NCBI RefSeq assembly: GCF_020883455.1
Contig: NZ_CP086615.1
Location: 2,542,001-2,606,000 of the forward strand
Source of the DNA: Spiribacter halobius
GTDB lineage: Bacteria > Pseudomonadota > Gammaproteobacteria > Nitrococcales > Nitrococcaceae
Length of the DNA stretch: 64,000 nt
Direction of reading: 5' to 3'
The notes under the pieces were generated by a model. The model worked only from the letters and a program-made list of their open reading frames with translations, made no database searches and was not told the origin of the DNA. Of this stretch, positions 17,950 through 25,578 are shown one piece after another. Numbering within the stretch: position 1 is the stretch's first letter; each line of letters starts with the position of its first letter. Made by a program: the position numbers and the translations under genes.

Positions 17950-18030
17950 TCAGGCCCCGAGATCGATGAGCAAGAATCCTAGAAACAGAATCGTGTTCAG
18001 GGCCCACGCAACAGTCAGCCAACGGGCTAG
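17950..18030 (-). pseudogene. Relic of small membrane protein, C-terminal 26 codons
   Basis: The minus strand reads LARWLTVAWALNTILFLGFL then LIDLGA and a stop, nearly identical to the end of the intact 29058-29375 gene. An in-frame stop lies directly upstream at the junction with the next gene, so only the tail remains. It is probably the remnant of a duplicated copy that once followed the cbb3 operon. Confidence 0.8.
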
Positions 18031-18336
18031 CTAGCCCGCGTATCTCATCGATTCGCGGCGGGGGCGCCGCTCCCGCGGGCCTTCGGCCAGCGCTTCGCCA
18101 GATGCCGAGCGGCGATTCCTCGTACACGGAACCAAGGCGACAAACTCCTCGGCCAGGGCTTCGTCGCTCATCCCCTCCAGGGTCTGCGCCGCCTCGATCT
18201 GCGAGTCGGCACCCAGGGCGGTCTTGCGCACCTCGCTCCCGCCCTGCAGGGCGAAGATCAGCACATGGGTGCCGTAGGAACCGAAGGTCACGTCCACGCT
18301 CCAGCGCCGGCCCCGGTCATCGGTCAGAGTTCGCAT
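18031..18336 (-). CDS. Conserved-looking hypothetical protein
   Basis: This is a 101-residue soluble protein, MRTLTDDRGRRWSVDVTFGS with YGTHVLIFALQGGSEVRKTAL and an acidic helix EALAEEFVALV, then a basic tail. I do not recognise the family. It follows the DUF488 gene by 26 bases on the same strand and is probably co-transcribed. Its last codons abut the membrane-protein relic, so the tail may be altered by that junction. Confidence 0.65.
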   Translation of the reverse strand: MRTLTDDRGRRWSVDVTFGSYGTHVLIFALQGGSEVRKTALGADSQIEAAQTLEGMSDEALAEEFVALVPCTRNRRSASGEALAEGPRERRPRRESMRYAG

Positions 18337-18362
18337 GGCACCTCCCAGCCGCTCCGGCCGGC

Positions 18363-18785
18363 TCATCGCTGCGGAAACTGGTCCGCGTAGCAGACCGGCG
18401 ACGCCGGCTCCCGGGGCTCGTCCTCGGCCGCGAGCTCCTCGCGCAGCACCTCGCGCAGCACCACCGCCTGGTTGTGCTCGCGGTCGCGGGCGCCGAACAG
18501 CAGCGTCACCGGCCCGCGGCGACACAAGGCCATGAGCTCGCGCAGCGCCTCCGGCACGTCGGCAAGCTCCCGTCGGTAGCGCCGGCGGAACTCCGCCCAG
18601 CGCTCCGGGTCGTGGCCGAACCACTTGCGCAGCTCGGTGGAGGGCGCGACCTCCTTCAGCCAGCGGTCCACCGCGGCATCGGCCTTGCGCACGCCGCGCG
18701 GCCAGACCCGGTCCACAAGCACACGCGTACCGTCACCCTCCTCCACCGGGTCACGCACGCGCTTGAGCAAGACACCTGCGGACAT
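18363..18785 (-). CDS. DUF488 (YeaO-like) family protein
   Basis: This is a 140-residue protein with the YeaO-type DUF488 start: VLLKRVRDPVEEGDGTRVLV then DRVWPRGVRK, WLKEVAPSTELRKWFGHDPERWAEFRRRY and VTLLFGARDREHNQAVVLREVL. Family members are small cytosolic proteins; some carry a heme- or metal-related annotation, but no firm activity is known to me. The ATG follows GAGAGG. It runs away from the 18992 gene, and the palindrome at 18904-18928 lies between the two. Confidence 0.88.
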   Translation of the reverse strand: MSAGVLLKRVRDPVEEGDGTRVLVDRVWPRGVRKADAAVDRWLKEVAPSTELRKWFGHDPERWAEFRRRYRRELADVPEALRELMALCRRGPVTLLFGARDREHNQAVVLREVLREELAAEDEPREPASPVCYADQFPQR

Positions 18786-18903
18786 GACCGCCTCTCTCAC
18801 CACGTTGATCACTGGGTCAGTGGACCATTCCCGGTCTCCCGACCGCACCCATTGCGACGACACGAGCCGATTCGGTGTCCACGCCGTCGAATGTCTCCCA
18901 TAT

Positions 18904-18928
18904 TAACATGTATTCCGTGTATATGTTA
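18904..18928. promoter_or_regulatory. NsrR-like operator between DUF488 and 18992 genes
   Basis: TAACATGTA-TTCCGTG-TATATGTTA. The half AACATGTA fits the classical NsrR half-site AAnATGyA exactly, and the 7-base spacer also fits. It is 63 bases upstream of the 18992 start and 118 bases from the DUF488 start, so it could serve either. Confidence 0.6.
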
Positions 18929-18991
18929 TGTTTTGTTGGCCGCTGCCTCATGGCACGGACCGATAATCGACAACGCGAGAGGGAGAGGATC

Positions 18992-19321
18992 ATGGATACC
19001 AGCAACCGCTACCGCCACCCCGCCGTGTTAGCGCTGCACGCTGTGGTGGCGGCAACGCTGCTCGCGCTCACCCCGCTGGGCACGGTGTTCGCGCAGGATG
19101 ACTCGCTGAGCCTCATCACCGAGACTCCGGCAGAGGGCTTCGAGCTCGCGGTCACCCTATCGCAGCGCGGGGTTGCCACCACCCAGACCGACCCCGAGGT
19201 GCGGAAGTCGCTGCGGGGTGCCTATGCACAGGACGCGGATAGCCTGATCAACGTCTCCCAAGTGATTGCCATCCATTTCCAGACCATCGCCGCCGCGAAT
19301 GATTACTGGAGGGAGGACTGA
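18992..19321 (+). CDS. Small exported hypothetical protein
   Basis: This is a 109-residue protein with a Sec signal peptide (AVVAATLLALTPLGTVFA, likely cut at VFA-QD). The mature part, about 72 residues, has no Cys and reads LITETPAEGFELAVTLSQRG and INVSQVIAIHFQTIAAANDYW. I do not know the family. The start follows GAGAGG. Its promoter region carries the NsrR-like palindrome, so I infer induction by nitric oxide. Confidence 0.65.
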   Translation: MDTSNRYRHPAVLALHAVVAATLLALTPLGTVFAQDDSLSLITETPAEGFELAVTLSQRGVATTQTDPEVRKSLRGAYAQDADSLINVSQVIAIHFQTIAAANDYWRED

Positions 19322-19454
19322 CCTTCTCCCGACCAGCGTCGGGTCCCGATGGGCCACTTCGCCAGCCCGCCCGGGGCCCAGGCCAACGTGGGCACGACTA
19401 ATACTCATATCGTATCGGCTCGCAGCCCCCGGTGTGCCCTCGCGAAGCGGCAGG

Positions 19455-19973
19455 TCAGGAGCGCGCAGACAGCACGAGCCCGACGATTGCGCCCGCGAGC
19501 AGGATGCCGGCAATCGTGCGATAGGCCAGCAGCAGCGGGCGGTGCGTCGCCGCGCGCGTGCCGGCGAGAAAGCATCCCAGCGCCACCGCGAACAGGGCTT
19601 CTCCCGCCGCCACAACGATGAAGCGCTCGGAGAGGACCCCAGCGATGACGCCGGCATTGCCCGCGTTGAGCACGACACACTCGAGGGCTACCCGCGCCCT
19701 CGACGGCGCCTCGGCCGCAAGCAGGGCCTGCCCCAGTCCGAGCACCAGTTGCCCCGCACCCACCACCAGCACCAAGTACGCCACCATCCAGACGATGGCG
19801 CGGCTCGGCGCATGCGCGATGGCCGCCGCGCAGAGGCCGCCGGCGACGATGGCCGTGAACGCCACAATGACGAACGGTTGCGCTGCCGTCGCGCGCGCAC
19901 CCGGCAGATCCGCCCACGCCGCGGACGGCTTCCGACCAGCATCGGCCTGGGAGTTCAGGCTGTAACTGAACAT
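19455..19973 (-). CDS. Integral membrane protein, about five helices
   Basis: The ATG at 19973 follows GGAG by eight bases; a GTG at 19991 is an alternative. The 172-residue protein has hydrophobic segments at FVIVAFTAIVAGGLCAAAIA, WMVAYLVLVVGAGQLVLGLG, VLNAGNAGVIAGVL, IVVAAGEALFAVALGCFLAG and LLLAYRTIAGILLAGAIVGL. I do not recognise it. It overlaps the end of the BioC-like gene by 19 bases, making it the last gene of the operon that starts at 22691. Confidence 0.7.
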   Translation of the reverse strand: MFSYSLNSQADAGRKPSAAWADLPGARATAAQPFVIVAFTAIVAGGLCAAAIAHAPSRAIVWMVAYLVLVVGAGQLVLGLGQALLAAEAPSRARVALECVVLNAGNAGVIAGVLSERFIVVAAGEALFAVALGCFLAGTRAATHRPLLLAYRTIAGILLAGAIVGLVLSARS

Positions 19974-20959
19974 GGGCGCAACTCCACGCACCCGTTGAAT
20001 ATTCGACTGCCCGGTGACTGCGGGGCCTGATTGCGCGCATCAACGGAGCAGCGGCCACACCCATCATCGGATTGCACCCCGGGGCCCTGGCCAACAAAGA
20101 AATCCAGATAGAAGTCCGTCCCACCGCCATCCGCTCGCTTCTGGGGAACCACGCCGGTGGCCCGGGCGTGACCATAGATCACCTCGCAGGTGGCCGGTAA
20201 CCGACCCTTCGGGTCCCGATAGCGCTCGTAGGCTGAGGCCATGCGCTGCCAGCGCCCGCGCCCAGTCAGACCCGGCGCGCGTCCGCCTTGGATCGTCTGC
20301 TCCCCCATGGCCTTCAGATCCCGCATGACATCGACGGGAGTCGCGTAGGTGAGGCGAAAGTGCTCCACGTCCACCACCGGATCGCCGAACCAGGCGGATA
20401 CCAGGGCATCGCCGATATCGTGCATATCCACGAAGTCGTTCACGTGGCGATGATCGTCGGCAGCGGTCCAGCTCTCCCGCAGCTCTCGCAGGGTATCCGG
20501 GCCAAAGGTGGTGAACATCAGCAGGCCACCGGGGCGCAGCACCCGCTGACACTCCCGGAACAGGGCGCTCAGATCGCGACAGAGGTGAAACACGGCATTG
20601 GCGAACAGCAGGTCCACGCTGCGGTCGGCCAGCGGCAGGCTGCGGACATCCCCACGGATGACCGGCAGCGACCGTAGCCAGCTCCCGCGGCTGCGGGCTC
20701 GCTGCAGCATCCCGCGGGAGCGGTCGAGGGCAATGACCCGGGCCTTGCGGAAGCGCCGGCGCAGATCCACGGTGCGCTCGCCCGTGCCCGCCCCCAGATC
20801 CACCACCCGCTCCGGCGCGAGGCGGATGAACTCCATTCGCTGGAGCATCCGGCGACCGATCTCCCGTTGCAGGACGGCCGCCCGGTCGTAGGTCGCGGCC
20901 GCGCGATCGAACGCCCGCTCGAGTGCGTGGGGATCAGGCTCGTCGCTCGATTCGCGCAT
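19955..20959 (-). CDS. BioC-like SAM-dependent methyltransferase
   Basis: This is a 334-residue protein with a class I methyltransferase fold. DLGAGTGERTVDLRRRF is the SAM-binding loop (about residue 50), then VIALDRSRGMLQ, SLPLADRSVDLLFANAVFH and RVLRPGGLLMFTTFGPDTLRELRE. The last motif and YDRAAVLQREIGRRM are typical of BioC, which methylates malonyl-ACP in biotin synthesis. No other bio gene is nearby, so either a second BioC or a diverged enzyme with another substrate is possible. About 45 extra C-terminal residues have no match I know. It follows the flavodoxin gene by 31 bases. Confidence 0.8.
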   Translation of the reverse strand: MRESSDEPDPHALERAFDRAAATYDRAAVLQREIGRRMLQRMEFIRLAPERVVDLGAGTGERTVDLRRRFRKARVIALDRSRGMLQRARSRGSWLRSLPVIRGDVRSLPLADRSVDLLFANAVFHLCRDLSALFRECQRVLRPGGLLMFTTFGPDTLRELRESWTAADDHRHVNDFVDMHDIGDALVSAWFGDPVVDVEHFRLTYATPVDVMRDLKAMGEQTIQGGRAPGLTGRGRWQRMASAYERYRDPKGRLPATCEVIYGHARATGVVPQKRADGGGTDFYLDFFVGQGPGVQSDDGCGRCSVDARNQAPQSPGSRIFNGCVELRPCSVTA

Positions 20960-20990
20960 GTCTTCCGCAGGCTCCCGTTGGCGGCCGCGA

Positions 20991-21608
20991 TCAGGTGCAT
21001 CTCGCGGGCGCGGCGACACCGGCATGCTCCGCGAAGCGCTCCAGGGCGCTGTCGATCCAGTGCTCGGCGTTCTCCTCGAAGTCCGCCTCGCTGTCCGCGT
21101 CACAGTCCATGCGTGGGACGAGGCGCGCAGCGCCCAGCTCCGCAAGGCGTGCGTCGAAGTCCCGGCCCGCCTGGCAGAATTGCCGATAGCAGGAATCACC
21201 GAGCGCGAGCACGGCGAACCTGACCCCGTCGAGCCGCGGGGCGTCCGGCTCGTGCAGGCGCTCATGCAGGTCGGTGGCGGCATTCGGCGGCTCGCCATCG
21301 CCATAGGTGGCGGTGATCACCATGAGAAAGGGCTCGGCGCGCAGCGACTCCACGCCGCAGTCGGCCATGTCCCGCACCCGCACGAACAGGCCCCATGCGG
21401 TGGCGAGCTCACCCGCGCGCTCGGCGAGCTCCTCGGCCGTTCCGGTCTCCGAGCCGTAGACAATGGTCAGGCGCCGAGGCGGCGGGTCTGCCTCCGGCCC
21501 GGCGTCGGTAGCGGGCAGTCGCTGGCCCGGTAGGCCGGCGAGGACGACCTGGAGGATGTCGCCCTTGGTGTTACGCTCCGCCGGCGCGTGCGAACCCCTT
21601 GCCGTCAC
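20991..21608 (-). CDS. Flavodoxin-domain protein
   Basis: This is a 205-residue protein starting at GTG after GAGGGGCGGAAC. Its FMN-binding motifs match the flavodoxin domain of diflavin reductases: IVYGSETGTAEELAERAGEL, ITATYGDGEPPNAA and FAVLALGDSCYRQFCQAGRDFD. It is longer than simple flavodoxins and resembles the CysJ/P450-reductase FMN domain. The FAD/NAD(P)H-binding partner is encoded by the gene just upstream (10-base gap), so the two look like a split diflavin reductase. Confidence 0.9.
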   Translation of the reverse strand: MTARGSHAPAERNTKGDILQVVLAGLPGQRLPATDAGPEADPPPRRLTIVYGSETGTAEELAERAGELATAWGLFVRVRDMADCGVESLRAEPFLMVITATYGDGEPPNAATDLHERLHEPDAPRLDGVRFAVLALGDSCYRQFCQAGRDFDARLAELGAARLVPRMDCDADSEADFEENAEHWIDSALERFAEHAGVAAPARCT

Positions 21609-21618
21609 GTTCCGCCCC

Positions 21619-22434
21619 TCAACCTGCTGTGGGGCGCGACTGGTACTTCTCGCGCACGACGCGGCGGCGAGGGAACCCCGCCGCGCCCAGCCAGCCGGCC
21701 GCGGCGTCGATCATGCCCGGGTTGCCGCAGAGGTAGGCCAGCGTGGTGGCCGGCAGGAGGCCGAGGAACGGCAGGCCCTGCTGCACGTAGCCGGCGGCCT
21801 CATCCGCCGCGGGCGTCTCCGGGAGCTCGCGGCTGTAGTGCACCCACAGACGGCGGTGCTGCGGGTCCCGGGCGACGAAGCCGCGGAACTCGTCCAGGTA
21901 GAGCGCCGCAGCGGGCGAGCGTACGCCCATGACGACGGTCACCCGCAGCGCCCGGCCGGCGGCACGCTGCTCGATCTCCGGCAGCATGGCCCGATAGGGG
22001 GCGAGCCCGGTGCCCGTGCCCATGAGCAGGTAGTACTCCGGATCCTCGCCGGGCAGCAGCAGGCGCCCGAACGGGCCGCTGGCCCGCAGCCGGTCCCCCG
22101 GGCGGCGCGCGAACAGGTACTCGGTGGCGAGCCCGCCCGGCACGGCCGCCGCCACCACCTCGATCCGCTCGCGGGCCTCGCCGGAACGCAGCGGTGTCGC
22201 CACGCTGTAGCTGCGCCAGACCTCGCCCTGCGGGCCGGGAATGGCGAGATTGCAGAAATGCCCCGGCTCGTAGCGCACCGGGGCACCGTCCACCCGGGCA
22301 AGGCCGAGGCGCAGGGTGTCCGGGGCGATCAGCGCGGTATCGAGTACCTGGAGCTCACAGGGCTCGCGTCGCGTGCCGAGCCCCGTGGCGTCCGGGGCGT
22401 CCGTGGGTGCCGGCACGGGGGCGGCCGTGGTCAT
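21619..22434 (-). CDS. Ferredoxin--NAD(P)H reductase-type flavoprotein
   Basis: This is a 271-residue FNR-superfamily enzyme. It has an FAD-binding beta barrel with WRSYSVATPL (RxYS), LFARRPGDRLRASGPFG, and an NAD(P)-binding domain with YYLLMGTGTGLAPYRAML and LAYLCGNPGMIDAA. The C-terminal VVREKYQS is family-typical. It shuttles electrons between NAD(P)H and a flavodoxin or ferredoxin, here probably the next gene. The ATG at 22434 overlaps the upstream stop (ATGA); an ATG at 22443 is also possible. Confidence 0.92.
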   Translation of the reverse strand: MTTAAPVPAPTDAPDATGLGTRREPCELQVLDTALIAPDTLRLGLARVDGAPVRYEPGHFCNLAIPGPQGEVWRSYSVATPLRSGEARERIEVVAAAVPGGLATEYLFARRPGDRLRASGPFGRLLLPGEDPEYYLLMGTGTGLAPYRAMLPEIEQRAAGRALRVTVVMGVRSPAAALYLDEFRGFVARDPQHRRLWVHYSRELPETPAADEAAGYVQQGLPFLGLLPATTLAYLCGNPGMIDAAAGWLGAAGFPRRRVVREKYQSRPTAG

Positions 22435-22691
22435 GCGTCCCATGCGGCCTCCCGGCGCGCGCCGGCAGCCTGCAGCGCCTCGCGCTCGAGCACCCCGCTG
22501 AGCCTGTCCGCGAGCTGCGGCGCCCCGGCAAGGCAGGGGCAGACGCGCCCGCGCAGTGCCGCCCGGGCGCAGCATCGCCGCTGCTCGGGAGTCGCCGCCG
22601 CGCAGTCCGGGCCGCAGGCCCTCGCCACGGCCTCGAGCTCGCCCGCCGGGATCGCAAGCGTATAGGCATCGGCATAGCCCGGTACTTGCAT
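22431..22691 (-). CDS. Small cysteine-rich hypothetical protein
   Basis: This is an 86-residue protein with two closely spaced Cys groups: ACGPDCAAATPEQRRCCARA and RVCPCLAG. Seven Cys in this span could hold a metal or an Fe-S cluster. I know no family. A strong AGGGAGG lies ahead of the ATG, and the NsrR-like palindrome ends 16 bases upstream. It is the first gene of a five-gene operon with the reductase, flavodoxin, methyltransferase and membrane protein. Confidence 0.7.
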   Translation of the reverse strand: MQVPGYADAYTLAIPAGELEAVARACGPDCAAATPEQRRCCARAALRGRVCPCLAGAPQLADRLSGVLEREALQAAGARREAAWDA

Positions 22692-22706
22692 GACGCACCT
22701 CCCTTG

Positions 22707-22731
22707 GAAGAAGTATTTGTATTATTACTTA
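22707..22731. promoter_or_regulatory. NsrR-like operator of the flavoprotein operon
   Basis: GAAGAAGTA-TTTGTAT-TATTACTTA. Half-sites AAGAAGTA and, reversed, AAGTAATA flank a 7-base spacer. It is the most diverged of the seven sites, but lies directly upstream of the 22691 start in an AT-rich pocket. Confidence 0.4.
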
Positions 22732-22778
22732 TAGCCGGTGCGCTGCACAACCCAGACACCCGGGAGGGGGTTGATGGC

Positions 22779-23165
22779 TCAGCGACCGAAGGCCACGTAC
22801 AGCACGGCGTAACCGCCGACTGCCAACAGCCCGAGGCAGCCCGCCGTCACCAGCCCCCGCAGCGCGACCGCGGCCGCCTTGCGGTGCACGTAGTCCTCCA
22901 CGATCACCTGCAGGCCGAGCGCCAGGTGAAGCCCGGCCACCGCCAGCAGCAGCAGCATCGCGATGGCGTTCCAGGGTGCCGCCAGCCACGCTTGGACGGT
23001 CGCGTGCGGCGCGCCGCTGAGGCGCACCAGCGCGACCGCGAGCCACAGCCCGAGCGGCACGAGCGCCGCGGCCGTCAGTCGCTGCCGCCACCAGTGGCCG
23101 ACGCCGGCATGGGCGCTGCCGAGCCCGCGGGCACGGGCGAGGGGCGTCCGGCGGTCAGTACTCAT
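22779..23165 (-). CDS. sdhD: Succinate dehydrogenase membrane anchor SdhD
   Basis: This is a 128-residue, three-helix protein with the SdhD pattern: VGHWWRQRLTAAALVPLGLWL with the quinone-site region, AMLLLLAVAGLHLALGLQVIVEDYVH (a His for heme b lies in GLHLALG), and a last helix GCLGLLAVGGYAVLYVAFG. It anchors the iron-sulfur subunit and takes part in quinone reduction. The start overlaps the sdhC stop (ATGA). Confidence 0.88.
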   Translation of the reverse strand: MSTDRRTPLARARGLGSAHAGVGHWWRQRLTAAALVPLGLWLAVALVRLSGAPHATVQAWLAAPWNAIAMLLLLAVAGLHLALGLQVIVEDYVHRKAAAVALRGLVTAGCLGLLAVGGYAVLYVAFGR

Positions 23166-23563
23166 GACGAGGCTCCCCACGGCAGCAGGGCGAGCAGCGC
23201 GGTGAGCGCGGTGAGGAGCAGGCTCGCCAGCACCACCGTCCAGCCTGAGGCGTAGATGCGCCGCAGCTCGAAGCCGTAGCCGGCGTCCCAGGCCAGATGC
23301 CGGACACCGTTGCAGAGGTGATAGAAGAAGGCGAACACGACCACCAGCAGCGCGACGCGCCCCACCGGCCCCGACAGCAGGGCGCGCGCGGTCGCATACC
23401 AGAACGGCCCGGCGGCCACCGCCGCCAGCCAGAGCACGAACGCCGGCGCCGCGAGACCCAGCAGCAGGCCGCTCAGGCGATGGAGGATGGACAGCACCGA
23501 GGTGAGCTGCGGCCGGTAGACCTGCACGTGGGGCGAGAGCGGGCGGCGGCGGTCAGCGGCCAT
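23162..23563 (-). CDS. sdhC: Succinate dehydrogenase cytochrome b556 subunit SdhC
   Basis: This is a 133-residue, three-helix protein. SPHVQVYRPQLTSVLSILHR is the classic SdhC N-terminus with quinone-site Ser and Arg, and FAFFYHLCNGVRHLAWDAGY carries the heme b His. It pairs with SdhD. The gap to sdhB is 19 bases. Confidence 0.93.
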   Translation of the reverse strand: MAADRRRPLSPHVQVYRPQLTSVLSILHRLSGLLLGLAAPAFVLWLAAVAAGPFWYATARALLSGPVGRVALLVVVFAFFYHLCNGVRHLAWDAGYGFELRRIYASGWTVVLASLLLTALTALLALLPWGASS

Positions 23564-23582
23564 GCGATCGACCCTCCGGGGT

Positions 23583-24431
23583 TCAGAGGTTGCGCTCCAG
23601 CAGCATCCGCTTGATCTCGGCGATGGCCCACCCCGGGTTCAGGCCCTTGGGGCAGGTGCGGGTGCAGTTGAGGATGGTATGGCAGCGGTAGAGCCGGAAG
23701 GGGTCCTCGAGCTCGTCGAGGCGCTCGCCGGTGGCCTCGTCACGGCTGTCCGCAAGCCAGCGGTAGGCCTGCAGCAGGACCGCTGGGCCGAGGAAGCGGT
23801 CGCCGTTCCACCAGTGGCTCGGGCAGCCGGAGGTGCAGCAGAAGCAGAGGATGCACTCGTAGGCCCCGTCCAGACGGGCCCGCTCCTCCGGCGACTGCAG
23901 CCGCTCGTGCGCATCCGGGGCCGGCGTGTCCGCGCGCAGCCAGGGCCGGATCAGCTCGTACTGCGCGAACGCGTGCCGCTGGTCGCCGACGAGATCCTTG
24001 ATGATCGGGAGGTTGTTGAGCGGATAGACCTGAACCGGCTCGTCGGTCTCGGTGAGCGCCCGGGTGCAGGCCAGCCAGTTGGTGCCGTCGATGTTCATGG
24101 CGCAGGAGCCGCAGACGCCCTCGCGGCAGGAGCGCCGGAAGGTGAGGGTGGGATCCACCGTGTTCTTGATGTGGATGAGGGCATCGAGCAGCATCGGCCC
24201 GCAGGCCTCGGCATCCACCCGGTAGGTGTCGAGGCGCGGCCCCTCGTCACCCTCCGGATCGTAGCGGTAGACCTGGAGCGTGCGCAGGCGCCGGGCGTTG
24301 GCGGGCGCCGGCCACTCGCGCCCGGCGCGCACCCGGGAGCCCGGCGATAGCCCCTGGCTGCGGGGCACCGGGAAGCGCTTGAGCAGGGTGCCTCGCGGGC
24401 GCTCGCTGGAGTCGCGTATCAGCATCGTCAC
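23583..24431 (-). CDS. sdhB: Succinate dehydrogenase iron-sulfur subunit SdhB
   Basis: This is a 282-residue protein with all three cluster motifs: the 2Fe-2S site [15 protein letters not shown] and later LACT, the 4Fe-4S site [16 protein letters not shown], and the 3Fe-4S site [17 protein letters not shown]. It is about 40 residues longer at the N-terminus than typical SdhB. I use the GTG at 24431, whose GTGA overlaps the stop of the AhpD-like gene; an ATG at 24425 is close. The flavoprotein gene sdhA, normally adjacent, is absent on both sides. Confidence 0.93.
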   Translation of the reverse strand: MTMLIRDSSERPRGTLLKRFPVPRSQGLSPGSRVRAGREWPAPANARRLRTLQVYRYDPEGDEGPRLDTYRVDAEACGPMLLDALIHIKNTVDPTLTFRRSCREGVCGSCAMNIDGTNWLACTRALTETDEPVQVYPLNNLPIIKDLVGDQRHAFAQYELIRPWLRADTPAPDAHERLQSPEERARLDGAYECILCFCCTSGCPSHWWNGDRFLGPAVLLQAYRWLADSRDEATGERLDELEDPFRLYRCHTILNCTRTCPKGLNPGWAIAEIKRMLLERNL

Positions 24432-24748
24432 TGTCCTCCCGCACCCTCGTCGTAGGCATCGAAGGCGCGGCGCGAATGCGCCACCGCACCACCGGCCCGC
24501 ATTTCCGCCGCCACCCAGATGGCCTCCAGCAGCTCCGCCTCGTCGGCGCCTTCACGGCGGGCGGCGTGGGTGTGCCCGCGGATGCAGTCGGGGCACTGGG
24601 TCACGTGGGCAGCGGCCACCGCGATCAGCTGCTTCGTCTTCGCGTCCAGCGCGCCGGAAGCGAAGACGGCGCGGCTGAAGGCCCGCCAGGCGGTCTCCAC
24701 CTCCGGCGTCAGGTCCTTGCGGCGCGCCCCGGGTCGTTGTCCGGTCAT
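24428..24748 (-). CDS. Carboxymuconolactone decarboxylase/AhpD-like protein
   Basis: This is a 106-residue all-helical protein with [41 protein letters not shown], the CxxC-x-x-x-H signature of AhpD-type alkylhydroperoxidases. The pair CPDC should cycle as a disulfide. It is the first gene of the sdhB-sdhC-sdhD operon, starting 123 bases from the operator at 24871 and running away from nsrR. I infer a peroxide or nitrosative protection role. Confidence 0.88.
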   Translation of the reverse strand: MTGQRPGARRKDLTPEVETAWRAFSRAVFASGALDAKTKQLIAVAAAHVTQCPDCIRGHTHAARREGADEAELLEAIWVAAEMRAGGAVAHSRRAFDAYDEGAGGQ

Positions 24749-24870
24749 GGGCTTACCCTCCCAGAGGTATGGCGCTGCGGACCGCGTGGATCAGCTCGGA
24801 AGGGCCGCGGTACCGCGTCACCAACAGCATGGCAGACGGGGCGGGGCTCCACCCCACCGTGCATTCCATT

Positions 24871-24895
24871 TAACCAGTAATGGCTATACTGTTTA
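24871..24895. promoter_or_regulatory. NsrR-like operator between nsrR and the AhpD-sdh operon
   Basis: TAACCAGTA-ATGGCTA-TACTGTTTA, halves AACCAGTA and, reversed, AAACAGTA with a 7-base spacer. An overlapping palindrome GGCTATA-CTGTT-TATAGCC lies at 24882-24900. It sits between divergent nsrR and AhpD-like genes and could control both, including nsrR itself. Confidence 0.65.
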
Positions 24896-25047
24896 TAGCC
24901 CATGGGCAAGCGCGCTCCACCTCCCCGCTCTTCCAGTGGTCGCTAGCGACGCGTCTAACCATTATCCTGAATGAACCATTAAAGGGCTCAGTTGCGGGGC
25001 GAGAAACTCTCCACCCCGCTGCGGCCCACTGCGAGGAACCGGTTCCC

Positions 25048-25488
25048 ATTAAGCTCACGCGCTACAGCGACTACTCCCTGCGCGTGCTGATGTACCTGGG
25101 GGTGCGCGGCGAGGGGCTCGCGACCATCAGCGAGATCGCCGAGGCCTACGGCATTTCGCGCAACCATGTCATGAAGGTGGTCTTCGATCTCGGGCGCATC
25201 GGCTACATCGAAACGGTGCGCGGCAAGCGCGGCGGCATCCGGCTGCGGCGGGCACCGGAGGAGATCAATGTCGGCGAGCTGGTGCGGCGCACGGAGACGA
25301 GCCTCGAGCTGGTGGAGTGCTTCGGCAGCGACAACACCTGCTGCCTGGCCCCGGTGTGCGTGCTGCGCGGCGCCCTCGACGAGGCCCTGCGCGCCTTTCT
25401 CGAGGTGCTTGACCGCTACACGCTGGCCGATCTCATCGCACCCCGGCACCAGCTGGCAGACCAGCTGCGCACCGTCACGTTCGGGTAA
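25048..25488 (+). CDS. nsrR: Nitric-oxide-sensing Rrf2-family repressor NsrR
   Basis: This is a 146-residue protein reading KLTRYSDYSLRVLMYLGV, a winged helix with ISEIAEAYGISRNHVMKVVFDL and GKRGGIRL, and the cluster-binding loop C91-x6-CC-x4-C (CFGSDNTCCLAPVC). NsrR holds an Fe-S cluster, represses NO-detoxification genes and releases DNA when NO attacks the cluster. The family begins MKLTRxxDYSLR, so the natural start is an ATT at 25048, preceded by GAGGA; this puts the first cluster Cys at 91 as in E. coli NsrR. The only in-frame ATG, 24880, would add 56 foreign residues and lies inside the operator. Confidence 0.93.
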   Translation: MKLTRYSDYSLRVLMYLGVRGEGLATISEIAEAYGISRNHVMKVVFDLGRIGYIETVRGKRGGIRLRRAPEEINVGELVRRTETSLELVECFGSDNTCCLAPVCVLRGALDEALRAFLEVLDRYTLADLIAPRHQLADQLRTVTFG

Positions 25489-25528
25489 TCCCCTGCCGTC
25501 CGCGCTTCCAGATGAACGCCTTCCATTT

Positions 25529-25553
25529 AAAGCCGTAGATCGTATACTGCTTT
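25529..25553. promoter_or_regulatory. NsrR-like operator of the hemerythrin gene
   Basis: AAAGCCGTA-GATCGTA-TACTGCTTT: nine-base arms match at eight positions around a 7-base spacer, and a further T/A pair extends the symmetry. It is 25 bases upstream of the 25579 start. Confidence 0.6.
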
Positions 25554-25578
25554 ACACTTCATATGAGGAGGACCCGCC

